Shown here: positions 1-6,375 of the stretch, one piece after another
Layout of the letters: each line of letters starts with the position of its first letter
How positions within the stretch are numbered: the first letter of the stretch is position 1
From: Rhodobacteraceae bacterium UBA3069
GTDB lineage: Bacteria > Pseudomonadota > Alphaproteobacteria > Rhodobacterales > Rhodobacteraceae
Reading direction: 5' to 3'
Assembly (NCBI GenBank): GCA_002366795.1
Contig: DFBX01000081.1
Location: 1-21,298, forward strand
Length of the DNA: 21,298 nt
Notes under the pieces: model-generated
Told to the model about the DNA's origin: nothing
What the model saw: the letters and a program-made list of their open reading frames with translations, nothing else
Database searches by the model: none
Program-made: the position numbers and the translations under genes

Positions 1-2
1 AC

Positions 3-287
3 AAAGGCCCGGATGTGCGGGCGTTCCTGTCCCGGCCCAACTGCCGCATCCACCTGATCCAGCTGCCGCCATACTGCCCTCACCTGAACCCCATTGAGCG
101 CCTCTGGGCCGTCATGCACCAACACGTCACCCACAACCGGAACTACCCCACCCAAAAGCAGTTTGCCGAGGCTATTCTGGCCTTTTTCCGAGAAACCATC
201 CCCAAGAAATGGCAGGACTTCCGAAATCAGGTCACCGATAACTTCCGCATCATATCAGATCAAAATCTTCGGGTTTTCGAGGGATAG
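3..287 (+). CDS. IS630-family transposase, C-terminal fragment (cut by window edge)
   Basis: This is the C-terminal part of a DDE transposase. The frame is open to the left window edge and stops with TAG at 285-287, giving about 94 residues. The block LPPYCPHLNPIERLW is the hallmark of the IS630/Tc1-like family, and the Glu of NPIE is expected to be the third residue of the DDE catalytic triad. It is followed by a helical tail rich in Phe, Trp and Lys, typical of the end of these proteins. The first two acidic residues lie outside the window, so it cannot be judged whether the gene is intact. It is convergent with tldD, 40 bases from its stop codon. Family assignment is firm; activity is unknown. 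Confidence 0.88.
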   Translation, partial: KGPDVRAFLSRPNCRIHLIQLPPYCPHLNPIERLWAVMHQHVTHNRNYPTQKQFAEAILAFFRETIPKKWQDFRNQVTDNFRIISDQNLRVFEG

Positions 288-295
288 GGGTATAG

Positions 296-310
296 ATATA
301 TATATATATA
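296..310. repeat. Alternating AT tract, 15 bases
   Basis: A pure ATATAT... tract lies between the transposase stop and the tldD stop, in otherwise GC-rich DNA. It offers several TA dinucleotides, the target used by IS630 elements. It may be a pre-existing insertion hotspot or may have arisen from target duplication. Read on the minus strand it also follows the GC hairpin at the tldD stop codon. Confidence 0.75.
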
Positions 311-328
311 GCGAGCGCAGCGCGCGCT
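310..328 (-). terminator. Possible terminator hairpin at the tldD stop codon
   Basis: AGCGAGCGCAGCGCGCGCT is a near-perfect inverted repeat with 9-base arms and one mismatch, overlapping the tldD TAA. On the minus strand it is followed by an AT-alternating tract rather than a clean T run. It could be a weak intrinsic terminator for tldD. The very short loop means the inner pairs must open. Confidence 0.3.
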
Positions 329-1749
329 TAGGTGGCCGCGCCGCCGACGGTCAGCCCACCGATCATTACCGTGGGCTGGCCCACGCCGACCGGCACCCAT
401 TGGCCCTGCTTGCCGCAATTGCCCATGCCCGGATCCAACGCCATGTCATTGCCAAGCGCGCGGATCTGTTGCAGCGCGGTGGCCCCGTCGCCGATCAGGG
501 TTGCGCCCTTGACCGGCGCGCCGACCTTGCCGTTTTCCACGCGATATGCCTCGGTACAGCTGAAAACGAACTTTCCGTTGGTGATGTCGACCTGTCCACC
601 GCCAAAGCCCACCGCATAGATACCATCCTTCAGGTCGGCCACGATATCGGCGGGGTCCGAATCGCCGCCCGTCATATAAGTGTTGGTCATGCGCGGCATC
701 GGCGGGTGGGCATAGCTTTCGCGGCGCCCGTTGCCCGTGGGGTCGACCCCCATCAGCCGCGCGTTCTGGCGGTCCTGCATGTAGCCGACAAGAATGCCAT
801 CCTCGATCAACACATTCATGCCCGAGGGCGTGCCCTCGTCATCCACGGTGATCGAGCCGCGCCGGTCAGGGATAGTGCCATCGTCCAGAACGGTCACGCC
901 GGGCGACGCGATGCGCTGCCCCATCAGCCCGGCAAAGGCAGACGAACCCTTGCGGTTGAAGTCGCCCTCCAGCCCGTGGCCGATCGCCTCGTGCAGCAGG
1001 ATGCCGGGCCAGCCGGGGCCAAGCACCACGTCCATCACGCCGGCGGGGGCCGAGACGGCATCAAGGTTCACAACGGCGATGCGCAGCGCCTCGCGCGCCT
1101 TGGCTTGCCAGTCGGCCGGGGCCAACAGGCCATCCAGCCCGATACGCCCGCCGCCGCCCGCCGATCCGCTTTCGCGGCGGCCGTTTTGTTCAACGATCAC
1201 CGAAACATTGACGCGGGTCATGGGGCGCACGTCGCGCACATGGCTGCCGTCAGGGCGCAAAATCTCGACCTCTTGATGGGAGGCGGCAATGGTGGCCGAA
1301 ACTTGCACCACACGCGGGTCCAGATCACGGGCGAAGGCGTCGATCTCGCGCAGGGTGTCCACCTTGACGGGAAAGGTGGCCCCGGCGATCGGGTCGGCGT
1401 CAGTATAAAGGTGGCGATTGGTCAGTTTCGGCGATGCGGCCAGCGTGCCGCCCCCCGCGCCCACGGCCAGCCGCGCGGTTTCCACGGCGCGCTTAAGGGC
1501 AGATTCGGAAATATCGGTGGAATGGGCGTAACCGGCCACCTCGCCGCGCACAGCCCGCAGGCCGAACCCTTCGGAGGCATCGTAGGATGCGGTGCGAATG
1601 CGACCATCGTCGAAGACCAGCGCCTCGGATCGGCGCCGTTCAAGGAAAAGTTCGCCGTCATCCGCACCCGAAGTGGCCTCTTTCAAGGATAAAAGGGCGG
1701 TTTCCCGGTCCAGCATGGTGTCGAACGGGCGAAATGGCGCATCTGTCAT
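328..1749 (-). CDS. tldD: Metalloprotease TldD
   Basis: TldD forms a cytoplasmic metalloprotease with TldE/PmbA. In E. coli the pair degrades unfolded peptides, matures microcin B17 and takes part in CcdA antitoxin turnover. The 473-residue length matches the family. The zinc motif HExxxH is HEAIGH at residues 253-258, and the conserved block MGNCGKQGQ supplies Cys445, the expected third zinc ligand. The frame stays open upstream to 1830. The ATG at 1749 was chosen because it gives the usual length and has GAGGA upstream, while a longer start would run through the control region. No tldE/pmbA partner is in the window. It is divergent from ctaC, and an FNR-type box lies 46 bases upstream of its start, so oxygen-linked expression is possible. 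The 3' end abuts an IS630 remnant but the reading frame is complete. Confidence 0.95.
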   Translation of the reverse strand: MTDAPFRPFDTMLDRETALLSLKEATSGADDGELFLERRRSEALVFDDGRIRTASYDASEGFGLRAVRGEVAGYAHSTDISESALKRAVETARLAVGAGGGTLAASPKLTNRHLYTDADPIAGATFPVKVDTLREIDAFARDLDPRVVQVSATIAASHQEVEILRPDGSHVRDVRPMTRVNVSVIVEQNGRRESGSAGGGGRIGLDGLLAPADWQAKAREALRIAVVNLDAVSAPAGVMDVVLGPGWPGILLHEAIGHGLEGDFNRKGSSAFAGLMGQRIASPGVTVLDDGTIPDRRGSITVDDEGTPSGMNVLIEDGILVGYMQDRQNARLMGVDPTGNGRRESYAHPPMPRMTNTYMTGGDSDPADIVADLKDGIYAVGFGGGQVDITNGKFVFSCTEAYRVENGKVGAPVKGATLIGDGATALQQIRALGNDMALDPGMGNCGKQGQWVPVGVGQPTVMIGGLTVGGAAT

Positions 1750-1955
1750 ATGTGTTCTCGAGTCCTCGATCTGGGTGCCGTCAAGTGAATTTATTTGATC
1801 AAAATCAAAAAAAGCGCCCGTTTGCCGCATGTGCAGTTATTGTCCTGTTCAACAGAATATGGTTTTTAGCAGCGACAAAACAACGGGATTCCTTTGCCTA
1901 TCGGAATTCCAGCGTAGAGATCATGAACACAAAACGAAAACGATCAGGGTGCATC
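1750..1955. promoter_or_regulatory. Divergent control region tldD / ctaC
   Basis: This 206-base stretch separates the divergent tldD and ctaC starts and must hold both promoters. It is more AT-rich than its surroundings. It contains a perfect FNR-type box (1795-1808), a minus-strand TTGACG (1779-1784) that could be a -35 element for tldD, and a plus-strand TTGTCC (1840-1845) with an AT-rich stretch about 17 bases on that could serve ctaC. There is also a small palindrome, CTGTTCAACAG, at 1845-1855. The individual promoter elements are weak matches; only the FNR-type box is convincing. Confidence 0.5.
1795..1808. promoter_or_regulatory. FNR/FixK-type binding site
   Basis: TTGATCAAAATCAA matches the FNR consensus TTGAT-N4-ATCAA in all ten conserved positions, and the arms extend to six bases (TTTGAT...ATCAAA). 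The centre is about 52 bases upstream of the tldD ATG and about 154 upstream of the ctaC ATG. In Rhodobacteraceae this site is read by FnrL-type oxygen sensors. Placement next to aa3 oxidase genes fits oxygen control of the terminal oxidase, but the sign of control (activation or repression) and the gene targeted are inference. Confidence 0.72.
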
Positions 1956-2852
1956 ATGCGACTTATCACTAGCCTACTGGCCGCCTTCGCCGCCTTTGCC
2001 GCAACTTCTGCCACCGCGCAGAATCTGGAAGTCGTTGGCGCACCAGTCGATGGCAAGCTGGGCTTCCAGCCCGCCGCAACCGAGATTGCGCGCCGCCTTC
2101 AGGGGCTTGATCACTTGCTTCTGATCATCATCACCGCGATCACGCTGTTTGTGGTCGGGCTGATTGCCTTCATCATCGTGCGCTACAACCGCAAGGCCAA
2201 CCCCAACGCGGCACAGTTCACCCACCACACCCCGATCGAGGTGGCATGGACCGTTGGCCCGATCCTGATCCTGGTCTTTATCGGTGCCTTCTCGCTGCCG
2301 GTGCTGTTCCACCAGCAGGAAATCCCCGAGGGTGACGTCACCATCAAGGTGACCGGTTACCAGTGGTACTGGGGTTATGAATATGTCGACGAGGACATCG
2401 CGTTCGACAGCTATCTACTGGGCCACCCCGCCACGCTGGACGACGACAAAGACCCCGATGCGATTCCCTTCGTGAAGACCCCGGCGATGACCGCCCGTCT
2501 GGAGCGCGCAGGCTATTCCGAAGATGAATGGCTGCTGGCGACCGACACCGCCGTTGTCGTTCCGGTGGGCGCAACCGTCGTGATGCAGATCACCGGCGGC
2601 GACGTGATCCACTCGTGGACGATCCCGGCGTTCGGCGTGAAACAGGATGCCGTTCCCGGTCGCCTGGCGCAGCTGTGGTTCGCCGCGGAAAAAGAAGGTG
2701 TCTACTTCGGCCAGTGTTCGGAACTGTGCGGCAAGGACCACGCCTACATGCCGATCACTGTCAAGGTCGTCAGCCAAGAGGCATATGACGCATGGCTCGC
2801 CGCCAACAAGGAAGCGGGCGAATACGTTGACGTGGCAGCCCTGAGCAACTGA
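1956..2852 (+). CDS. ctaC: Cytochrome c oxidase subunit II (aa3-type)
   Basis: Subunit II accepts electrons from cytochrome c through its binuclear CuA centre. From the ATG at 1956 the protein has 298 residues: a Sec signal peptide (about 1-22, ending ATAQ), two membrane helices (about 53-76 and 97-118) and a periplasmic cupredoxin domain. The CuA ligands are all present: His219 (DVIHSW), then Cys254, Glu256, Cys258, His262 and Met265 in CSELCGKDHAYM. The aromatic cluster QWYWGYEY (136-143) is the cytochrome c electron entry patch. An acidic insert (about 155-170) sits between it and the rest of the domain. AGGGTG six bases upstream supports 1956; an in-frame ATG at 1923 would add eleven residues. 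It is first in the oxidase assembly cluster. Subunit I is not in the window. Confidence 0.96.
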   Translation: MRLITSLLAAFAAFAATSATAQNLEVVGAPVDGKLGFQPAATEIARRLQGLDHLLLIIITAITLFVVGLIAFIIVRYNRKANPNAAQFTHHTPIEVAWTVGPILILVFIGAFSLPVLFHQQEIPEGDVTIKVTGYQWYWGYEYVDEDIAFDSYLLGHPATLDDDKDPDAIPFVKTPAMTARLERAGYSEDEWLLATDTAVVVPVGATVVMQITGGDVIHSWTIPAFGVKQDAVPGRLAQLWFAAEKEGVYFGQCSELCGKDHAYMPITVKVVSQEAYDAWLAANKEAGEYVDVAALSN

Positions 2853-2868
2853 TCGCCAAGGGCTGAAC

Positions 2869-2892
2869 GGGCAGGGGCCGCGCGCCCCGCCC
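2869..2892 (+). other. GC-rich hairpin between ctaC and ctaB
   Basis: GGGC-A-GGGGC and GCCCCGCCC form a 9-bp stem with one bulged A and a 5-base loop, 17 bases after the ctaC stop. No T run follows, so it is not a typical intrinsic terminator. It may stabilise the 3' end of ctaC mRNA, or partly reduce transcription into the assembly genes, which are needed in smaller amounts than the structural subunit. The rest of 2853-3016 shows nothing recognisable. Confidence 0.45.
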
Positions 2893-3016
2893 ATGACAAC
2901 CGATGGCTGCGCGGGTGACGGCGCAGTTGTCTGCCCCTTGAAGGCATCCAAGCCCCGGTATGCCGGGCACCATGGCCGGCCCAGCCGGTGCAAGATTGAA
3001 AGAAAATGGCCGCAGC

Positions 3017-3970
3017 ATGAGCGACGCAACCATCAATTCCGACATCTCTGCCCAAGCAGGCGAGGCCGAGGCAGGCTTTGGCGATTACTTCGCGCTGCTC
3101 AAGCCGCGCGTGATGTCCCTGGTCGTTTTCACAGCCTTGGTCGGCCTTGTGGCCGCGCCCGTGGCGGTGCATCCCTTCATCGCCTTCTGCGCGGTCCTGT
3201 TCATCGCCGTGGGCGGCGGTGCCTCGGGCGCGCTGAATATGTGGTGGGATGCCGATATCGACCAGGTGATGAAACGCACCGCGAGACGTCCGGTGCCCGC
3301 AGGCAAGGTGGACGCCTCTGAGGCGTTGGCCATCGGCCTGACCCTGTCGGCCTTTGCCGTGGTGATGCTGGGGCTGGCGGCCAACTGGGTTGCCGCGGGC
3401 CTGCTGGCCTTTACCATCTTTTTCTATGCCGTGGTCTATACCATGTGGCTGAAACGCTGGACCCCGCAGAACATCGTGATCGGCGGCGCGGCCGGCGCTT
3501 TCCCCCCGATGATCGGCTGGGCCGTGGCCACCGGCGGCGTCAGCCTTGAAGCGGTGCTTATGTTTGCCCTGATCTTCATGTGGACCCCACCGCATTTCTG
3601 GGCCTTGGCCCTGTTCATGAATGCCGATTACGAAAAGGCCGGTGTGCCGATGCTGACCGTGACCCATGGTCGCCGCGTCACACGCAACCATATCCTTGCC
3701 TATACGGTGCTGCTGGTGCCGCTGGCGATCGGTACGGGGCTGACCTCGATCGGGGGGCCGATTTACATGACGGTTTCCGTTGTGCTGAACGCCGCCTTCC
3801 TTTGGGGGGCCTTCCGCATCTGGCGCCGCGACGAGGACACCGCGCAAGCCGACAAGTACAAGGTCGAGAAACAGGTGTTCGGCCTTTCGCTGCTGTATCT
3901 TTTCCTGCATTTCGGTGCGATCATGGCCGAGGCTTCGCTGAAGCCTTGGGGCCTTGGAGGCTGGGCATGA
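3017..3970 (+). CDS. ctaB: Protohaem IX farnesyltransferase (haem O synthase)
   Basis: This membrane enzyme of the UbiA prenyltransferase family adds a farnesyl group to haem b to make haem O, the precursor of haem a for the aa3 oxidase. The 317-residue protein has multiple hydrophobic helices. The first prenyl-diphosphate/Mg motif is N74-MWW-D78-ADI-D82, followed by KRTARRP, which is typical of CtaB/CyoE. The WTPPHFWALA block in the middle is also characteristic. The start at 3017 (MSDAT) was chosen by family length; upstream in-frame ATGs at 2960 and 2972 would add a poorly conserved tail, and no strong ribosome binding site supports any of them. Its stop overlaps the next start as ATGA, so the two are probably translationally coupled. 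Confidence 0.95.
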   Translation: MSDATINSDISAQAGEAEAGFGDYFALLKPRVMSLVVFTALVGLVAAPVAVHPFIAFCAVLFIAVGGGASGALNMWWDADIDQVMKRTARRPVPAGKVDASEALAIGLTLSAFAVVMLGLAANWVAAGLLAFTIFFYAVVYTMWLKRWTPQNIVIGGAAGAFPPMIGWAVATGGVSLEAVLMFALIFMWTPPHFWALALFMNADYEKAGVPMLTVTHGRRVTRNHILAYTVLLVPLAIGTGLTSIGGPIYMTVSVVLNAAFLWGAFRIWRRDEDTAQADKYKVEKQVFGLSLLYLFLHFGAIMAEASLKPWGLGGWA

Positions 3971-4137
3971 GTTTCGAGAAAACCACCCATAACCTGCACA
4001 AGCGCCGGATGAGCCGCAATGTCGGCGTCTTTGTTGTATTGGCCGCATTCGTGGCTATCGTGTTCGGACTGACCGTGGTCAAAGTGTCCAACATGGACAC
4101 TCCCGTGCCCGGTCTTCAGCAATCGGGAGGGAACTGA
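3967..4137 (+). CDS. Small CoxF-like membrane protein of the oxidase cluster
   Basis: This 56-residue protein starts with an ATG that overlaps the ctaB stop (ATGA) and ends one base before the ctaG start. A short basic N-terminus (HNLHKRRMSRN) precedes one membrane helix (about residues 19-38) and a short polar C-terminus. The positive N-terminus predicts a cytoplasmic N-terminus with the tail in the periplasm. A small gene is often found here, between ctaB and ctaG, in alphaproteobacteria and is sometimes called coxF. Position and size fit that, but the sequence carries no diagnostic motif I can cite. A role in oxidase assembly or stability, perhaps with CtaG, is inferred from the tight coupling only. 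Confidence 0.82.
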   Translation: MSFEKTTHNLHKRRMSRNVGVFVVLAAFVAIVFGLTVVKVSNMDTPVPGLQQSGGN

Positions 4138-4138
4138 T

Positions 4139-4720
4139 ATGGCGATGGATGGCAAGCAGAAGACCCTTGTGCAGACGGTCGGCGTGGTTGCGCTGATGGG
4201 CGGGCTGGCTTGGGCTTCGGTCCCGTTCTACGACTGGTTCTGCCGCGTGACCGGGTTTGGCGGCGAAACTTCGGTGGCCGAATCCGGATCGGACGTGATC
4301 CTGGACCAGACCATCAAGGTGCGTTTCGACGCCAGCACCGACCGTGATATGCCGTGGGAATTCAAGCCCGTTGAACGCAAGATGGAGATCCGTCTGGGTG
4401 AAACCGGGTTGGCCTTTTTCGAGGCGTATAACCCCACCGATCACCCCATTGCCGGTTCGGCCGCCTATAATGTCACCCCCTTCGACGCGGGTGGATATTT
4501 CACCAAGATCGACTGTTTCTGTTTCGAAGAGCAGATACTGCAACCGGGCGAGCGGGTGCAGATGCCGGTGACGTTCTATGTCGATCCCGACATCATCAAC
4601 GATCGTGACGCGAAACATATCGAACAGATCACCCTGTCCTACACGTTCTATGAAATCGATATGCCCGAACAGCAGGCCAAGGCCGAAATCGGGCAACCCG
4701 CAAAAACCAATCTGAACTAA
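4139..4720 (+). CDS. ctaG: Cytochrome c oxidase assembly protein CtaG (Cox11 family)
   Basis: Cox11/CtaG is a membrane-anchored copper chaperone that delivers Cu to the CuB site of oxidase subunit I. The 193-residue protein has one N-terminal membrane helix (about 11-29), the conserved PFYDWFCRVTGFGG block with Cys35 (29-42), and the copper-binding motif CFCF at Cys126/Cys128 in the periplasmic beta-sandwich domain. The motif PVTFYVDP near the C-terminus is also typical. GGGAGGG, inside the end of the preceding small gene, is the ribosome binding site; only one base separates the genes. Length and all three expected Cys residues match the family. Confidence 0.96.
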   Translation: MAMDGKQKTLVQTVGVVALMGGLAWASVPFYDWFCRVTGFGGETSVAESGSDVILDQTIKVRFDASTDRDMPWEFKPVERKMEIRLGETGLAFFEAYNPTDHPIAGSAAYNVTPFDAGGYFTKIDCFCFEEQILQPGERVQMPVTFYVDPDIINDRDAKHIEQITLSYTFYEIDMPEQQAKAEIGQPAKTNLN

Positions 4721-4746
4721 CCAGACCTTCCAACGAGGGAATACCC

Positions 4747-5586
4747 ATGGCGCACGCTAAGAACCACGACTTCCACATCCTGCCACCTTCCATGTGGCCC
4801 CTTCTGGGCTCCCTTGGGGCTTTCATCATGCTTTTCGGCGCTGTTGTCTGGATGGCGGGAGAGGTGACCATCCTTCGCGAAGCGGTCACGCTGTCCGGAC
4901 CTTGGACATTCCTGTTCGGCTTCGTGATGGTGCTGTACGTCATGTTCGGCTGGTGGGCCGAGGTCGTGGCAGAATCGGGCGTGGGCGACCACACTCCCGT
5001 CGTGCGCATCGGCCTGCGCTATGGCTTCATCCTGTTCATCATGTCCGAGGTGATGTTCTTCTCGGCATGGTTCTGGAGCTTCTTCAAACACGCAATGTAC
5101 CCGATGGATCCGGGCGGCATGTCGCCCATCGTCGATGGTGTCTGGCCCCCCGCGGGCATCGAAACCTTCGATCCGTGGCACCTGCCGCTGATCAACACGC
5201 TGATCCTGCTTTGCTCGGGCGCGGCGGCCACTTGGGCGCACCATGCGCTGGTTCATGAAAACAACCGCAACGACATGAAATGGGGTTTGATCCTGGCCAT
5301 CGGTCTGGGCGCGATCTTTACCGTATTCCAGGTCTATGAATACAGCCACGCGGCCTTTGGGTTTGCCGGCAACATCTACGGCGCGAACTTCTTCATGGCG
5401 ACCGGTTTCCACGGCTTCCACGTTGTGATCGGCACGATCTTCCTGTTCGTCTGCCTGATCCGTCTGCAACGCGGCCATTTCACGCCGGAAAAACACGTCG
5501 GTTTCGAAGCCGCCGCCTGGTACTGGCACTTTGTTGACGTTGTGTGGCTGTTCCTGTTCGCCGCTGTCTATATCTGGGGCGGCTGA
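4747..5586 (+). CDS. ctaE: Cytochrome c oxidase subunit III
   Basis: Subunit III is the seven-helix membrane subunit that stabilises the catalytic core and supports proton uptake. The 279-residue protein begins MAHAKNHDFHILPPSMWP, the usual N-terminus for alphaproteobacterial aa3 subunit III. It contains the SEVMFFSAWFWSFF block, the GFHGFHV motif in a late helix and the final WYWHFVDVVWLFLF helix, all diagnostic. CGAGGGA nine bases before the ATG is a good ribosome binding site. It is the last gene before the tandem hairpins, so it probably ends the ctaB-ctaE transcript. Confidence 0.97.
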   Translation: MAHAKNHDFHILPPSMWPLLGSLGAFIMLFGAVVWMAGEVTILREAVTLSGPWTFLFGFVMVLYVMFGWWAEVVAESGVGDHTPVVRIGLRYGFILFIMSEVMFFSAWFWSFFKHAMYPMDPGGMSPIVDGVWPPAGIETFDPWHLPLINTLILLCSGAAATWAHHALVHENNRNDMKWGLILAIGLGAIFTVFQVYEYSHAAFGFAGNIYGANFFMATGFHGFHVVIGTIFLFVCLIRLQRGHFTPEKHVGFEAAAWYWHFVDVVWLFLFAAVYIWGG

Positions 5587-5596
5587 ACCGGCCCTG

Positions 5597-5664
5597 CGGG
5601 AGGTTGAACTTCCCGTGCCATTCGGACTAATCAACGACGCGGGGGGCAGCGCCTCCCGCGTTTT
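5597..5664 (+). terminator. Tandem hairpins ending the oxidase cluster; second has a T run
   Basis: Two stem-loops follow ctaE. The first (5597-5615) has 7-bp arms CGGGAGG/CTTCCCG with one G-U pair. The second (5637-5661) has 11-bp arms ACGCGGGGGGC/GCCTCCCGCGT with one G-U pair and a 3-base loop, and runs into TTTT at 5661-5664, a standard intrinsic terminator. The SURF1 reading frame opens four bases later, so SURF1 must be reached by read-through or by a promoter inside this stretch. A weak match, TTGAAC (5604-5609) with ACTAAT (5626-5631) 16 bases on, exists. Confidence 0.78.
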
Positions 5665-5667
5665 CAC

Positions 5668-6375
5668 ATGCCCCGCAACCTTCGACAGGTGCCTATCTTG
5701 AACCGCATCCTGCTTCCGCTGATTTTCGGCCTTGCCGGTGCCGCCGTGTTGGTGTCACTGGGCGTTTGGCAGGTGCAGCGTCTGACCTGGAAACAGGGCA
5801 TCCTGGCGCAGATCGAAGCGCGGATTGATGCCGCCCCCGTGGCGATTCCCGATACGCCCAGCCCCGATGACCGGTTTCTTGCGGTGCAGGTGACCGGCAC
5901 ATTGGTCGAACCCGCGCTGCGCGTTCTGGTCTCGACCCGCGATCAGGGTGCGGGGTACCGTCTGATCAATGCGATGGAAACGGATGGCCGCCGCATCATG
6001 TTGGACCGCGGTTATATCAAGAATGACCTGCCCACGCCGCCAGCACCGCAGGGTGAGGTCACCGTTACCGGCAATCTGCACTGGCCCGAAGAACGGGACA
6101 GTTACACCCCTGAAAACGACCGCGCCGCCAATATCTGGTTCGCCCGCGATCTGGATGCCATGGCCGCCGCGCTGAACACCGCCCCCGTCCTGCTGGTCGC
6201 CCGCGACTTGCCGGGCGATACCGGCGTGACCCCTTTGCCAGTCGGCACCGAGGGGATACCAAATGACCACCTGGGCTATGCAATCCAGTGGTTCGGCCTT
6301 GCTGCGGTCTGGACGGCGATGCTGGGCCTCTATATCTGGCGACAGCGAAAACCCGTGAAAGGGACTGACCTTTGA
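5668..6375 (+). CDS. SURF1 family cytochrome oxidase biogenesis protein
   Basis: SURF1 (Shy1) proteins help insert haem a into oxidase subunit I. The protein has 235 residues from the ATG at 5668 and the usual two-helix topology: an N-terminal helix (about 12-30), a large periplasmic domain and a C-terminal helix (about 207-226). Family signatures are LGVWQVQRLTWKQ just after the first helix and the stretch NDHLGYAIQWFGLA before the last. The start is uncertain. The ATG sits four bases after a terminator and lacks a ribosome binding site, whereas a TTG at 5698, ten codons in, has AGGTG at good spacing. The stop overlaps the thrC start (TTGA). It is functionally linked to the oxidase genes upstream. 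Confidence 0.92.
   Translation: MPRNLRQVPILNRILLPLIFGLAGAAVLVSLGVWQVQRLTWKQGILAQIEARIDAAPVAIPDTPSPDDRFLAVQVTGTLVEPALRVLVSTRDQGAGYRLINAMETDGRRIMLDRGYIKNDLPTPPAPQGEVTVTGNLHWPEERDSYTPENDRAANIWFARDLDAMAAALNTAPVLLVARDLPGDTGVTPLPVGTEGIPNDHLGYAIQWFGLAAVWTAMLGLYIWRQRKPVKGTDL

Larger units (their letters stand above)
1..310 (+). mobile_element. Right end of an IS630-type insertion sequence
   Basis: The transposase fragment ends at 287 and is followed at once by a run of alternating A and T (296-310). IS630 elements insert at TA dinucleotides and duplicate them, so the element's right boundary is probably at or just inside this AT tract. The terminal inverted repeat cannot be confirmed because the left end lies outside the window, so the end coordinate is approximate. 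Confidence 0.5.

Noticed and set aside
94..1692. Long open frame on the plus strand opposite tldD
   Set aside because: It is the antisense shadow of a gene with clear zinc-protease motifs; its translation is Arg/His/Gly-rich with no recognisable domain.
2744..4048. Long minus-strand open frame across ctaB
   Set aside because: His/Gly/Arg-rich translation without domains; ctaB on the plus strand has the haem O synthase motifs.
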